From assembly GCF_041296385.1 (NCBI RefSeq), contig NC_091023.1, forward strand, positions 25,731,924 to 25,795,923: DNA of 64,000 nucleotides. The letters run 5' to 3'. The stretch comes from Aphelocoma coerulescens. Its lineage: Eukaryota > Chordata > Aves > Passeriformes > Corvidae. This document shows positions 1 through 11,300 of this stretch, one piece after another (positions within the stretch are counted from its first letter, which is position 1; each line of letters opens with the position of its first letter). A model generated the notes under the pieces. It was not told where the DNA came from. It worked only from the letters and a program-made list of their open reading frames with translations, and ran no database searches. A program made the position numbers and the translations under genes.

Positions 1-1169
1 AATTCACCTCAAAATTGAGTTTTACCTGAGGTCACTCACAAATGTTGTGAAGTTTTGGGTTGTTTTGCAGTAAAGTGCTGCCTCCTGCTGGGTGCAGGGC
101 CCTGTAAAAGAGACTGCTCAGGAATTTATTATAGAGGATTTCTCTCAGCTGAACTTTGGAAAAGGCTTTGCAGAGATTGCTGAGAGTTATTATATATACT
201 TGCCAAAACCCATTCTTTAATAATTTAGGGAAATACTAGAAAATGATATTGTCAGTCTTTCCAGAAACTAGAGAAGACTTAAAGCATCTTTAGGAATCTG
301 AGAGTTCAGATTCTGATTTGTTCCAAAAATGAGTGACAGAATTACTCAATACTGTTGACTAAAAGGAGACATAGATATTAAAAAGCCTTACTCTAGTACA
401 TGATACTGTACACTGTGGGGAACGTTGCTCATAAAGGCAGAAATCCCTATCTCTGTCAATCCTTGAACAAAATGTCTTCCCACATCCTCATAAATGACCT
501 ATTAACGTGATTTTTAAAAATTCATTTTATTCCCTTGTGTAATTCCCTTAACTAACAGGAACTGACAATATTCTGAGACATGGATATCCCAGACTAAATT
601 TATACACCAGTGCACCCTGGCAATGTACACCTTCGATATGTTTAAAAGCCAATTTTCTCTTGGTGTTCTGGGGACAGAGAGCTTACTGCTGACACCTATA
701 ACTAATTACTTCAAATAACCAATTTCTTTTATTTACAAATGGCTCATGGGCTGTCTGGCAATGTCCGGGGGTGTTCGGTATTGCTGCTGTTATATCAGTA
801 AGGAGAATCTTGCCCACACATTCTCACTTTGATTTCCCCTCCCTTTGCTGGGGAGGCTCTTGCTGTCCATGTTCCTTTTGCCCGTCCCGTGACTGAGGGG
901 GTGACACAAAAATAACCATCCTGAGGCTGTTCTGCAAAATCCCAGCAACCCACTAGATGGCAAACAACCCCTTGAAAAGCCCACAAATACAGCTGTCCTA
1001 TATAAACAAAGCCGGTAAAATTCACCACAGGCAAATCGCTAATGGAATTACATCTTGGCTTTTAGTTAACCCCAGACCACAGTGAAGTCTGTCAAAAGAT
1101 CATTAGTAAGATATAACAGTAAAAGCTGTTTCACATTCTGGAATGTTGAGGTACAATATGAGCTTTTAG
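1..1169. other. Intergenic DNA, no gene recognised
   Basis: This is AT-rich sequence without CR1 or tandem repeats that I can see. Short open frames here have no recognisable homology and no coherent exon structure. In human the next gene beyond the CCNL1 5' end is VEPH1 (recalled); I could not identify any VEPH1 exon here. Confidence 0.5.
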
Positions 1170-1370
1170 ATGGAATGGTTTGGGTTGGAAGGGACCTTTA
1201 AAGGGACACTTTCCACCGTCCCAGGCTGCTCCAAGCCCCAATGTCCAGCCTGGCCTTGGACACTGCCAGGGATCCAGGGGCAGCCACAGCTGCTCTGGGC
1301 ACCCTGTGCCAGGGCCTGCCCACCCTCACAGGGAAGAATTTCTGCCCATATCCTTACAGAGTTCACCCTT
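1170..1370 (-). mobile_element. CR1 LINE fragment, 3' end, minus orientation
   Basis: The plus strand starts with the reverse complement of the CR1 3' terminus (GGTTTGGGTTGGAAGGGACC) and continues into the 'CCAGGCTGCTCCAAGCCCCA', 'CCAGCCTGGCCTTGGACACT' and 'GGGATCCAGGGGCAGCCACA' blocks that recur across this window. It is a 5'-truncated copy of about 200 bp, as is usual for avian CR1. Boundaries are by eye. Confidence 0.9.
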
Positions 1371-4300
1371 TTCCTTCTGTCAGTGTGAGACACACCTCAA
1401 AGAGGTTGTGCTGCCTTCCTGCACTGCCCCGCTCCGCCCGTAAGGACAGAATTTCACATTTTATTGCAATCAATGGGAAATTCACCACTGACTCAGAGTT
1501 CAGTGGAGATTTCGCTCAAATACTGCAGGAGAAATAAAGTCCCTGCCAGAGCAGTAGATGAAGAGGCAAGGACCTGATGGCCCTGATCTTTCTGCTGTGA
1601 ATCATTCTCTGAGGAGGAAAAAATAGCATAAAAGACCTCTTGAGGTTAAGGAGACACTTGAAAATGCTTTAAAAGCAGAACAAACTTGCAAAGCTGTGAA
1701 AAAAATGCTTGAAGAGCTCACAGACCATGACAGGAATTTATTCCTGCAGGGAGAAAAGGGGCCAGCTGACATCACCCCCAGCTCTACCCTCACTCTGCTC
1801 TGTGCCCTCCTTGCTTTGCCAACTGGTATTTTAACACTTGGATGATAGAAGTAACCACTTGTTTAATATTAAAACAGCTTTTTTCATTTATACACACAAA
1901 GAGCTCTTCCTCACTACCAGAACAGTGAGTTGTGGCCACAAAAACCCAGCAGCAGAGCAGGAGAGGGTGTCAGCCCCTCAGAGCCCTTCCAGAGCAGATC
2001 TGAGCAGCCCTAGAGCCTCCCTGGTTCCTCTGACCACGCACACAGACAGTGCTGCTCCCCCTGACCTTGCCTTACCCTCACCCTGTGCTGATCACAGCTC
2101 AGTAAATGCAAATATGCAAATGGTGAAGTGGTGAACCATTTGCTGGGTATTTACATGAGGTGAAGCATCTCTGTACCGGCTGTGTCGGTGCAGGGGAAGC
2201 ACCTGCTGGCACCGGTGGGCTGCTTGCAGCTCGACGGTTCCTTCCCAGCACAGCTGCTCTGCAGGCGATCAGATAAGAGGGTTTCGGTGACAGCCCTGTC
2301 CCCGCAGCAGGATGTGGCCTCGGTGTGCTCACACGGGGCCTCGCTGGGCTCACAAAGGCTGCAGAGCCGCGCTGTGTCCCAGCAGCCTGGCCGGGACAGG
2401 CACCTGTGGCTCCTGCTGCACAGCAAGGTGGCTCTGGGACTGGAACGCTGCAGTCTCTCCCTCAGGAGGCTGAGTGCAGGCTGAGTGCCACAGTCATGAC
2501 AGAACTGCCCTCGGTGGCTTGTCCATGTCCTCAGCTCCTGGAGGTGGCTTGTCCCTGCTGGCACACACTCCTCAGCTCCCACCCCACAACAGCCAGGTGA
2601 GCCTGGCCAGCCAAGCCAGCCTCATCTTTCTTTTTCTGTCCTTCAAAGCTGCAGACTCATGAGGAAAGCTCTAAAAATAGTTTAGACCTCTCACTGTAGT
2701 GACAAATGTCCTCCTGCCAGAGCCAGAGCTATATCTGTCCCTGACGTGAGCCTTGCAGGACACAGCCTGTTCTCGTCTGTCCCCCCGGTGCCAGTGGCTC
2801 TGCTGTGACCTGCTCCAGCTTAACACCCGGACCTGCTCCTCCTCGCTCCCTCCTGCACCGCCAGCCCGCTCAGCTGGGGCAGGCTGGGGACACCCACACC
2901 TGCACACAAGGACACAGGAGGGGACTGCACACAAGGACAAACCCGGGCACGTTCCCAGCTCAGGCCTTTCCCCATCAGGACGATCCAGGGTGCAAGAGCC
3001 TCTTGCTGAAGCAGAGTGGGTTTGGAAACCTGGTCCGTGCTCGATGTCATCCTCTCCCAGGTGCTGTTTTCCTAGTTTGCTTACCCCCAGCTGGGAACAC
3101 CTCCAGACCCATGGCAGCTTCACTGGGCCAGGTGGGATTTCAAGTACGCACTGGCGGGGATGTCACCCGGGCTGCTTGTGCGTTTCTCCCCGTTCCCAAA
3201 GGTGGCCAGAAGCGTTTGTGACCCCGCAGGACTGGCTGTGCCGAGGGATGGAGCTGTGCCACTGCGGGGACGAGAAGCAGCCTGCTTGTTTCTGTCCAGC
3301 CTGTTTGTTTCTGTCACACCTTCACAGTTTCGGGTGTCACTGGCAGCGCTGAGGCAAACCCGGGGCACAGCAGAAACCACCTGCCCCCGGAGGCACCTGG
3401 CAGCAGAGATGTCACCACATCACCCTCATACTTGGGGGATATTACCTACTCCAGTGCAAAGCTCTCCTTCCACCTTCTGGATCGGCCCACACAGAATTCC
3501 AGCTGCTCGTGGCCAGGCCATGCACAAACACACCCTGTGGAAGAGCTAAAGCTGCTCACACCCAACCTCTCCAGGGAGTGAAGCCCAGGGATCCAGCCTT
3601 CAAGGTCATTACTGTCACTGATCTACACCTCAGTAGGACTTGATAAGGTCCAATAAATCAAATTCCAAATGCTTTTCCTGGCATACCAGTGTGTCTCAAG
3701 GAGAAAAGCAGGGTTGAGTTCTAAATGTGCTGTAAAACAGGTTTGAACTTCAGTGACTTCAAGCCTGATGTTCAGTTTGCAAATGCATCAAACTGCTGTA
3801 TTTGTATGTTTATTTATATTCATACTACTGTTGCAGATAGGGGAGCTAGTGAACATCAGTCTGTAGGAAAAACTGACTTTAATACATGGTGAGTATTCCT
3901 TATTTCCTTGTTTTCCCAATGCCTTGCACTGCTTTGATGGAAGTTCAAGCAATTTGTGTATGTTGTGATGAGAAACTTGAAGCCTTGAGTCCATAGACTC
4001 ATGAACTGAGAGAAACAGGCTTAATTTAGGCACTAAATCTTCTGAAAAAGCTGTGTAACACTCACAGAAATGCAGATTTACTGAGGAAACAGAAAGCAAC
4101 AAATGTTGTGCCTTGAGTATGAGATTTGAAGAGCAGAGATTTTCCAGTTAATGCAGTGTATTTTACATTCTAGATGACAGAATAATTGAAAAAAAAAAAA
4201 CCTGCTTTCATACATGAACAATGTTTAAATCGTTTCTTGATAAAGACTTTAAGCCAGTCACCAGCTGTGCCTCCGCTGCAGTAAATAAGAAATGAGTGAG

Positions 4301-6589
4301 AGGAATTCCACTGAAACCACGGAGGGAGGGATTCGGGGAGTGGAAGGTAAAGGCTCAGTTAACCTGAAACAGAGAAACATCTACGGCCAAGAGGATCCCA
4401 GCTCCCCTGGTTTCACACCCAGTTACTCACGGTGCAAACTGCAGGGTGTGACTCCCCTGCTCAGTTCCTCTTTTCTCTTTCAAAACCAGTGAGTAAGAGC
4501 TTAAAGAACTCGCCCTCTGGGAACGATTTCAAATAATCCTCCTTGTTCCTCTGAGCTGTTAATTCAGAGCCCAAAATTGGAGTCTCTGTAAATCTTTCAT
4601 AAAGGTATCTAACGAATTTCTCTTCAAGTTATAATTTGGCAGAGCAACACACTGTTTATCCAGCTGGAATAAATCCCACTGCCATGTTTTTTTGGCACCA
4701 AACTTTTATCTCAATGCAAACCCAGTACTCGACACATCCTGGGGCTGTACTTGCCATGAGAAGTCCGTTCGAGCTGATAATGCACATTTTTATCACTGAG
4801 ATGGAAAAGAATTCCAGATTCTCAGTTAATTTATCACATTCAGCATGAAGAATTAAAGTCAATCTCCTAAATTATTTGATTTAAAAAAAAAACCCAAACA
4901 ACTTTCAACTAATGTTTTACTTTGGAGATTTTAGAATTTAATGAGTAAATTGATCAATAAGTTGATCAAAGCATATTCTGCATTGTGTGAGTCGGCTATT
5001 TGATATGACAGCAGAAACTTTTAGATATCAGCTCATGTCAAAATAGTTTCCTGCCTAAATTCCTGTCACGTTGTTTTCTTACAGCCATCATTCTTCAAGG
5101 AAATCAGATTTTCCTGTCATCACGGATTCTTATTTTCCCAAAATAATCCTTTGTTTTTTGTTAAGGTAATTGCACACTGTAATTTGTAGTAATTTGCTAA
5201 GAAACCCTTTGTATTTTGTTCCGGGAAACATTTGCTGCCAAGCCTGTAAATCCTGAGGGATTTAGGCACTGAAGTGATGTCACTGACCACCAGAAGGAGG
5301 GTTTGGGATGTCCAAAACTCGCTTTCCATGAGGTGTTTTGTTTTTTCCCTTTTTTTTATCGCTCAGCTTTGGTGTCTCTCACTGCAATCAGACACCTGGA
5401 AGAACAAAATCAGTTTACATCTGTGTACAACTGATTTGAAGAGGAGCTTCCAGGGCCTGCAGAGTTCCAGGCCAAAGGGTTCCAGGAGAACCAGGCTCGT
5501 TAATGCCTCATCATGACTCAAGCAGCAATTATTGATTGATGCTGTTTTCCAGCAGTGTCCTGGCAACAAAGCACTGCTCCTGCTGCCGAGGGGACAGGGC
5601 ACTGCTCATCTTTATCGAGTTCAAAAATATCCACATAAAAACATCAAGGATTGGTAAGAACAGTCAGGAGGGTTGAGCTGCGGAAGAAGAGCAAACACAA
5701 ATCTCTTTTTGGGCTTTTTGAAATATCAAAGTGTAACCTGGAAAACCGGAGCACATTAAAACCAATAAATGATGGGTGTGTGCATGGAAAAATAAAAAAA
5801 AGGGCAAATTCCACTGCGCTGACACCTGCTGCTTCCATGACTCGTTTTTCCTCCTCCCCAGCCCCTTTGGCACACGGTGGGAGGGAAATGGAAAGTGCTG
5901 CTCGCCTTCTGCAAATACCACGTGAACCCGGGATTTTCACTTCAGAATAATCTGAGGGTCAGAGAACTGACTCAACTTTTCCCAGCTCTCCTTTTCATTA
6001 CTATTTCTTTAACCTTCAGTGCATTCCGTGGGCTGTAAATTGCTTTTTGCCATTGCAGAGGTGTTTAGCACCAGTGTTATGGGTTCACAGGACTTTTTTT
6101 GGCTCTGTTAGGACAACTCCAAAGACTGTTCCAGGTTTCTAAAAGGCCGGTGCTCTTCCAGGTTGGTGGTGAGATTTTTTTTATTCCCTGTAAAATTGTT
6201 TTTAAAATCCCAGGGATTGTACAGCACACGGCTATAGGAGGGGAGCTTGTCAAAGGGCCAGGAAAATTGAGTGAACTATTCCAAATAACTGAATAATAAA
6301 TAGTGTCCTTTCCAAACAGCCAGAATCGCTGCTGAGTCGTGAACCTGCACATATAACTGCTCCCAACTAAATGCTTTATTTCCGTTAACTACTTTGGTGA
6401 TAGCTAGACTTTCAAGCCCCAAACTATACTTGGAAAAGAAGGATAAAAATCACACTGTGGAGAGCTTTCTAAAGGACGTGCTTGTAAAACTGGGGAAGTT
6501 TATTAATGAGTATAACCATGACACAAAATAAGGCGCTGCTCCACACCCTGAGGATGAGCAGACCTCGAGCACCTCGGCCCCCTCCTCAC
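1371..6589. other. Intergenic DNA, no gene recognised
   Basis: This is 5.2 kb of unique-looking, mostly AT-rich sequence with a GC-richer stretch around 2.1-3.5 kb. No frame shows protein-family motifs, and I could not link frames by plausible splice sites. A short A-run lies near 4190. A noncoding transcript cannot be excluded. Confidence 0.45.
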
Positions 6590-6990
6590 GGCTGATCCCG
6601 TGGATCCCGAGGGAGCTGGGAAGGGGCTGAGCCTGGAGCAAAGGAGGCTCAGGGGGGACCTTGTGGCTCTGCACAAGTCCCTGACAGGAGGGGGCAGCCG
6701 GGGGGGTCGGGCTCTGCTCCCAGGGAACAGGGACAGGAGGAGAGGGAACGGCCTCAGGATGAGCCAGGGGAGGCTCAGGGTGGACAGCAGCAGGAATTTC
6801 CCCATGGAAAGGGTGCTCAGGCCTTGGCAGGGGCTGCCCAGGGAGGTGTGGAGTCCCCATTCCTGGAGGTGTCCAAGGAGGGCCTGGACGTGGCACTCAG
6901 TGCTCTGGGCTGGGGACAAGGTGGGGATCAGACTCTGCTCGGACTCGATCCTGGAGGTTTTTTCCAACCTCCTGGGAGTCTGTCCCTGTT
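6590..6990 (+). mobile_element. CR1 LINE fragment, plus orientation
   Basis: About 400 bp matches the CR1 3' region in sense orientation. It contains a 'GGAGCAAAGGAGGCTCAGGG' block, the 'TTTCCCCATGGAAAGGGTG' block, 'GGGCTGCCCAGGGAGGTGTG' and a terminal 'TTTTCCAACCTCCTGGGA'. It extends further 5' than most copies here. The open frames across it (6503-7220, both strands) are repeat-derived. It ends directly upstream of the CpG-rich block at 7.0 kb. Confidence 0.9.
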
Positions 6991-6999
6991 CCCGAGAGA

Positions 7000-7455
7000 C
7001 CCCCGAGGCCAGGGGCGGGGCGGGGCCGCCGCCCGCTCCCCACACAACATGGCGGGCACGGCCTCTGAGGAGCCGGTGCCACTCAAACCCAACGAGCCAA
7101 TCAGACGCCGCGGCCGGCGCGGGGGGCGGGATTTCCCAGTTAGCGCGCGCGTGCGGTTACGGCCGCGGAGGGATCTACGGCGCGCGGCGCGCGCTGTGCT
7201 GCGGCCCTTCCCAGAAGTGACGCAACCGCCGGGGCTTTCCCGCTCGGCGCGTCCCGTGTGGTCGCGACAGCGGGGGATGTCGCGACAGGGGGGGATGTCG
7301 CGACAGCACAGGCGGGCCTGGTCACGAGCGCTGAGCCACCGCCGGCGCCGCCCGGGCGGCGTTCGGGCGCGCGGTGTCCGGAGGCAGCGGCGGGTGCGGC
7401 CGCTGTGCTCTTCCGCGCGCCTCGCCGTGAGGGCGAAAGCGGCTGCTCCATGTGG
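7000..7455. promoter_or_regulatory. CpG-rich block, probable upstream promoter
   Basis: This GC- and CpG-dense block is separated from the CCNL1 CpG island by an AT-rich stretch at about 7455-7750. It contains a GC box near 7015, a YY1-like ATGGCGG at 7049 and a CCAAT box at 7097-7101 in the context GCCAATCAG. These elements suggest a real promoter: either an upstream CCNL1 start or a divergent noncoding transcript. No conserved coding exon was recognised in it. Confidence 0.5.
7261..7312. repeat. 18-bp tandem repeat, about 3 copies
   Basis: The core GTCGCGACAG recurs at 7261, 7279 and 7297, so the period is 18 bp. Each core contains the NruI-type palindrome TCGCGA. The array lies in the CpG-rich block upstream of CCNL1. 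Because 18 is a multiple of 3, the overlapping frames show short repeated peptides; these are probably not coding. Confidence 0.85.
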
Positions 7456-7759
7456 GAATGTTTAATTTATTGTGAATTTATTAGCTACAACGTTTAAAAC
7501 TGCAGGAGCTGGTTCATTTTTATTTTGCTTTTCCTTAATAAATGAAGTCGGAGGTAACTTTCCGCTGGACATTTCTTGTCTGGAACGGCGCAGCCCACCT
7601 TTTGCGCACGATCACCTTCTTTTTATTCAGGTTTGGTTTTTTTGGTTTTGTCTATGTGACGTATTTCGAGCACCAAAAGCTCTAAGGGCTTTGATGCAGG
7701 ACACGAGGCCTGCTTGACCACCTATGCGGTATTTCTGTGTTTTATGTACTGATTCTGTA

Positions 7760-8105
7760 CCGCGTCTCCGCCCATGGCACGGCTGGAGTGGACTGACCCT
7801 GAACGATCCTTTTCAGCCGCGATTACACCGCAGTTTATCCAGCACCGTTCCCGCTCCCTCGCTGCTGGGGCGCACACCCAGTTACTCTGCACCGGTTTAA
7901 ACCCGGTCCCGATCCCTGTCCCGCTGCCGATTCCTGGTCCCGTTCCCGGTTCCCTGGTCCCGGTCCCGGGGCGTGTCCCGCGGACTCTTTTTTCCCGCCG
8001 TCCCCCGCGCGCGCGGCGCTGGCGGGTGCGTCACGCGCGGGGCCGCGCAGTCGGCGCGCGGCCGCTCCTGGGAGCGGACCCAGACCCAGCGCCCGCTCCG
8101 CCGCC
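7760..8105 (+). promoter_or_regulatory. CCNL1: CCNL1 CpG-island promoter and 5' UTR
   Basis: This is GC-rich DNA immediately upstream of the CCNL1 start codon, with no TATA box at a sensible distance. An E2F-like TTTCCCGCC lies at 7991-7999. The start codon context is GCCGCCATGG, a perfect Kozak match. The CpG island continues through exons 1 and 2 to about 8650. The transcription start site cannot be fixed from sequence; roughly 7950-8080 is an inference. Confidence 0.65.
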
Positions 8106-8360
8106 ATGGCCGCCGCGCACCCGGGCCCCGCCGCGCCTGCCGCCCCGGTCCCGCCGCCCCCCGCCGCCCCGGGCATCCTCATCGGCGACCGGCTCTACTC
8201 CGAGGTGTCGCTGACCATCGACCACTCGCTGATCCCCGAGGAGCGCCTCTCGCCCACACCCTCCATGCAGGACGGGCTGGACCTGCAGTGCGAGACCGAC
8301 CTGCGCATCCTGGGCTGCGAGCTCATCCAGGCGGCCGGGATCCTGCTGCGGCTGCCGCAG
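8106..8360 (+). CDS. CCNL1: CCNL1 coding exon 1
   Basis: Residues 1-85, from an ATG in perfect Kozak context to the donor CAG|GTGAGC, phase 0. It encodes the low-complexity Ala/Pro start, the conserved [14 protein letters not shown] segment and the beginning of the first cyclin fold ([20 protein letters not shown]). The Ala/Pro head differs from mammals, as expected for a poorly conserved region. Confidence 0.96.
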
Positions 8361-11300
8361 GTGAGCCCTTGCCGGGGCTTGCAGAGGGGCAGGGGAGGAA
8401 GGGAAGGGAAGGGCGGGCGCCGCCATTGTGGCGGCGGGAAGGGCGTGAGGCGGCGCGGGGGGGCGGCGGTGCCTCACACAAAATGGCGGCGGCTGGGCCC
8501 GGGCACTGACTCGGCTCCTTCTCCCTCCTCTGCCCTCACAGGTGGCCATGGCGACGGGGCAGGTGCTGTTCCATCGTTTCTTCTATTCCAAGTCCTTCGT
8601 CAAGCACAGCTTCGAGGTGAGCGCGGCCCGGGGGTACCGGGGGAGGGCGGATGGGGCGGCCACGCGCTACACAGGCCGCTCGCTTCCAGGCTGGCAGATT
8701 TGCTTCTTGGTTATGTAATGCTAATTTTATCTGGGTTAAAAGCTATTTGCTTAACGGAAACGGGGCTTCCTTTCAGATTGTTGCTATGGCCTGCATCAAT
8801 CTCGCGTCCAAAATCGAAGAGGCGCCTCGTCGGATAAGGGACGTGATCAACGTGTTCCATCACTTGCGGCAGTTAAGAGCAAAAAGGTAAGATCAGCTTC
8901 GTTATGAGCATAAGCACCTGTTACCACTAATGTATGCTGCAGTTCTCAATTCACAGTATTTTTCCAGGCTAAGTTCAACGACCTAAAATTGGGAAGGGAG
9001 TGCCCGTTGGCTGCTGTGTAGGCAGTACAGTGCAATCCCAGCTGCTTCTGCTTTTGTTCACATGGTAGACCCGTTTTCGTTGTTGATTTAGCTACAGGTT
9101 ATGGTTGACAGGTATTGGTTCTAGTTTTACGTCCATGGTTGTGGTTTCAGGTCTGTTTGTTGGGTTTTTTGATGTCTTGCAGTTGTTGTGAGATAGTCTT
9201 AGGCGTGAGTGGCCAGTTAGCAAGTTGCTGTGTATTCTCCAGATTTTTAAGCGTACTCAGCAGTTGTGATGCTTTTCTGTCATTAGTCTGTGGGTGCCCA
9301 AGTGTGGTTGTGGTGCTAAGAAAGTACCTGTTAAGAAGAAGCTGAATTTTCAGTGGTGGCAGTGTTACTTTCAAGAAAAAGCCCTTTTAGAGAGTACCTG
9401 AAGAAAGGTATGATTTGGCCTGCAGTGTTTGTAAGTTTAATGGTGAGGAATGTGCCATTGAGTCTGGGAGGCTGAAGGCATCTTTAGGTGCAGAAAGTGT
9501 GAGCTGCGTTGTTCTGGTGCCGTGTGCCTGTGCAGGTGGTGTAGAGCTGTCCAAGTTATGAGTGCCTAACGCTGCTTTTTGTGTGCAAAGCAACATTTTT
9601 CACGTGTAAAGCAAATTAACGATGCATTGAAAGGAGCAAGGAGTGGTTGAAGGGAAGGAGTTCTCTAAGTTGCTGTTAAACACAAAATCTCCTTAATTTT
9701 GTTGGGCAGCAGTATTGCAGTCTGGGGTTGGAGGCTTCAACTTTGCCTCTGGTGGCTGATGGCTTAAAGTTCTAGGTACTCTGTAGCTACAAAAGGGTTT
9801 TGTTTTCAGCTACGCTGTTAAATTCACACTTTATTTCTCTGCCCTGTGTCACCAGGTTACGGCAGGAATTTAAACTTCAGCGTTGTTGATGCTTTTCTAA
9901 GAAACAGAGTAGAAATCCCGAAGGGAAGCCAGCTGTTTGTTGGTGTCTTTATCCTGGTTATGCTTCTGTTGAAGCCAGAACTTCGGCTTTTACTGCCTTC
10001 TGATGGTGTTGTCCTAGTTAGCTTTAGATCCAAGAAGAAAGAGTTGGTGTTAACCTTTGGAATTTAGCTTTGTTCTGTCTGGCTTTTAAAGCTGTTGCCC
10101 TGATGGCCCCAAGAGAGCTGTGTGAAGTTAGGCCGGGTGTGAATTCAGTGGGGTTGTCTTCCGCAGTTATTAAGGGATTCTGGTTATTGGAATTACTGGA
10201 GCAGGCTCAGTGGTTAGTAACGTTCTGGCCTCCATCCAGGCAGTGAAGGTTAATTAATCATATGCCTTGCTTTTCTTTGCATCAAGAATACAAATTAGTT
10301 GTTTCTTTGTGCTGTGTGAAGGATCAGAGAAACTGAACTTAACCTGTGAATTTAAATCTTTCCAGCTAGCCTGTTCCAAATCCCAACTTGTGCATGTTAC
10401 GTGGTGCCTAAAGTGCATCATGTCCAGAGAAATCGTGCACTGCTACCCATTATTTTCGGGAGAAATGGGTATTGTTGCTCTGCGATTCTGAGTGAATCTG
10501 CATGAAATGAACCTTAAAAATGCTGCAGTCTGACATTCAGACTTGCACACCCCCTCCCCTTTTTTTTTTTTTAGCAAGCAGGATGTAAACGTTTTTCTGT
10601 ACTTTTTACAAGCTGACAATTCCATCACCTGTACACGTTATTAACTTCAACTCTTTTTTCCCTTGCAACCGACTATACAGCGACCAGCTACATTTACCAA
10701 AGCCTGGGTGATGTGGAGTGGTACATAAAGATGAAGCTGTCGTCATGGCAACAGTGAGTGAAGTATCGAAAATCCCCAAGGAGAAGCCAGTGCTCTGAGC
10801 ATAGGTCACTGGAATCGGGGGACTAACAGGTTGGCCGCTGGTGAACCATTTGGAAGAACTCCTGTATCTTGTTATAAGCTTTTTTCTTTGCTGTCCAGGT
10901 TTTTAGAATACTAGCTTAATCTTTTTTATTTTTTACTGAAGCTAACACTTAGGCTATAGTTAGTCTCTCACACACAACCCAGAACTGAAACAGGCTGCTG
11001 TACTTTCTTTTTCAGTCTAGCATTTCTGTTAACTGAAGCTCTTAACCTGCACACATTTGGGGTAGTTTGGGTAGGCTTTGCTTTCTTTCTTAACCAGTTT
11101 TGGGTTCTTAGTTCCACTTTCTGGCTCTGTATAATTGCAGTTTGAATTCACAGTAAAACAAGGGTGCGGAAGTCTTGAATTTGTACATTTTTACCAATTA
11201 TGATGTAAGCAGTCCCTTCTATGTACCTGTTTGCAGAACTGGGAATTGCATTGGAATTTTCTTTTTATGAGACATGTAGTCAACTGAGGTGGTATTTCTA

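Noticed and set aside
1..6589. Possible VEPH1 exons upstream of CCNL1
   Set aside because: Expected nearby from human gene order, but I could not recognise any VEPH1 peptide in the frames of this stretch.
6503..7220. Overlapping frames of 150-200 codons on both strands near 6.6-7.2 kb
   Set aside because: They lie in a CR1 fragment and adjoining CpG-rich DNA, overlap each other on both strands, and show no protein-family motif.
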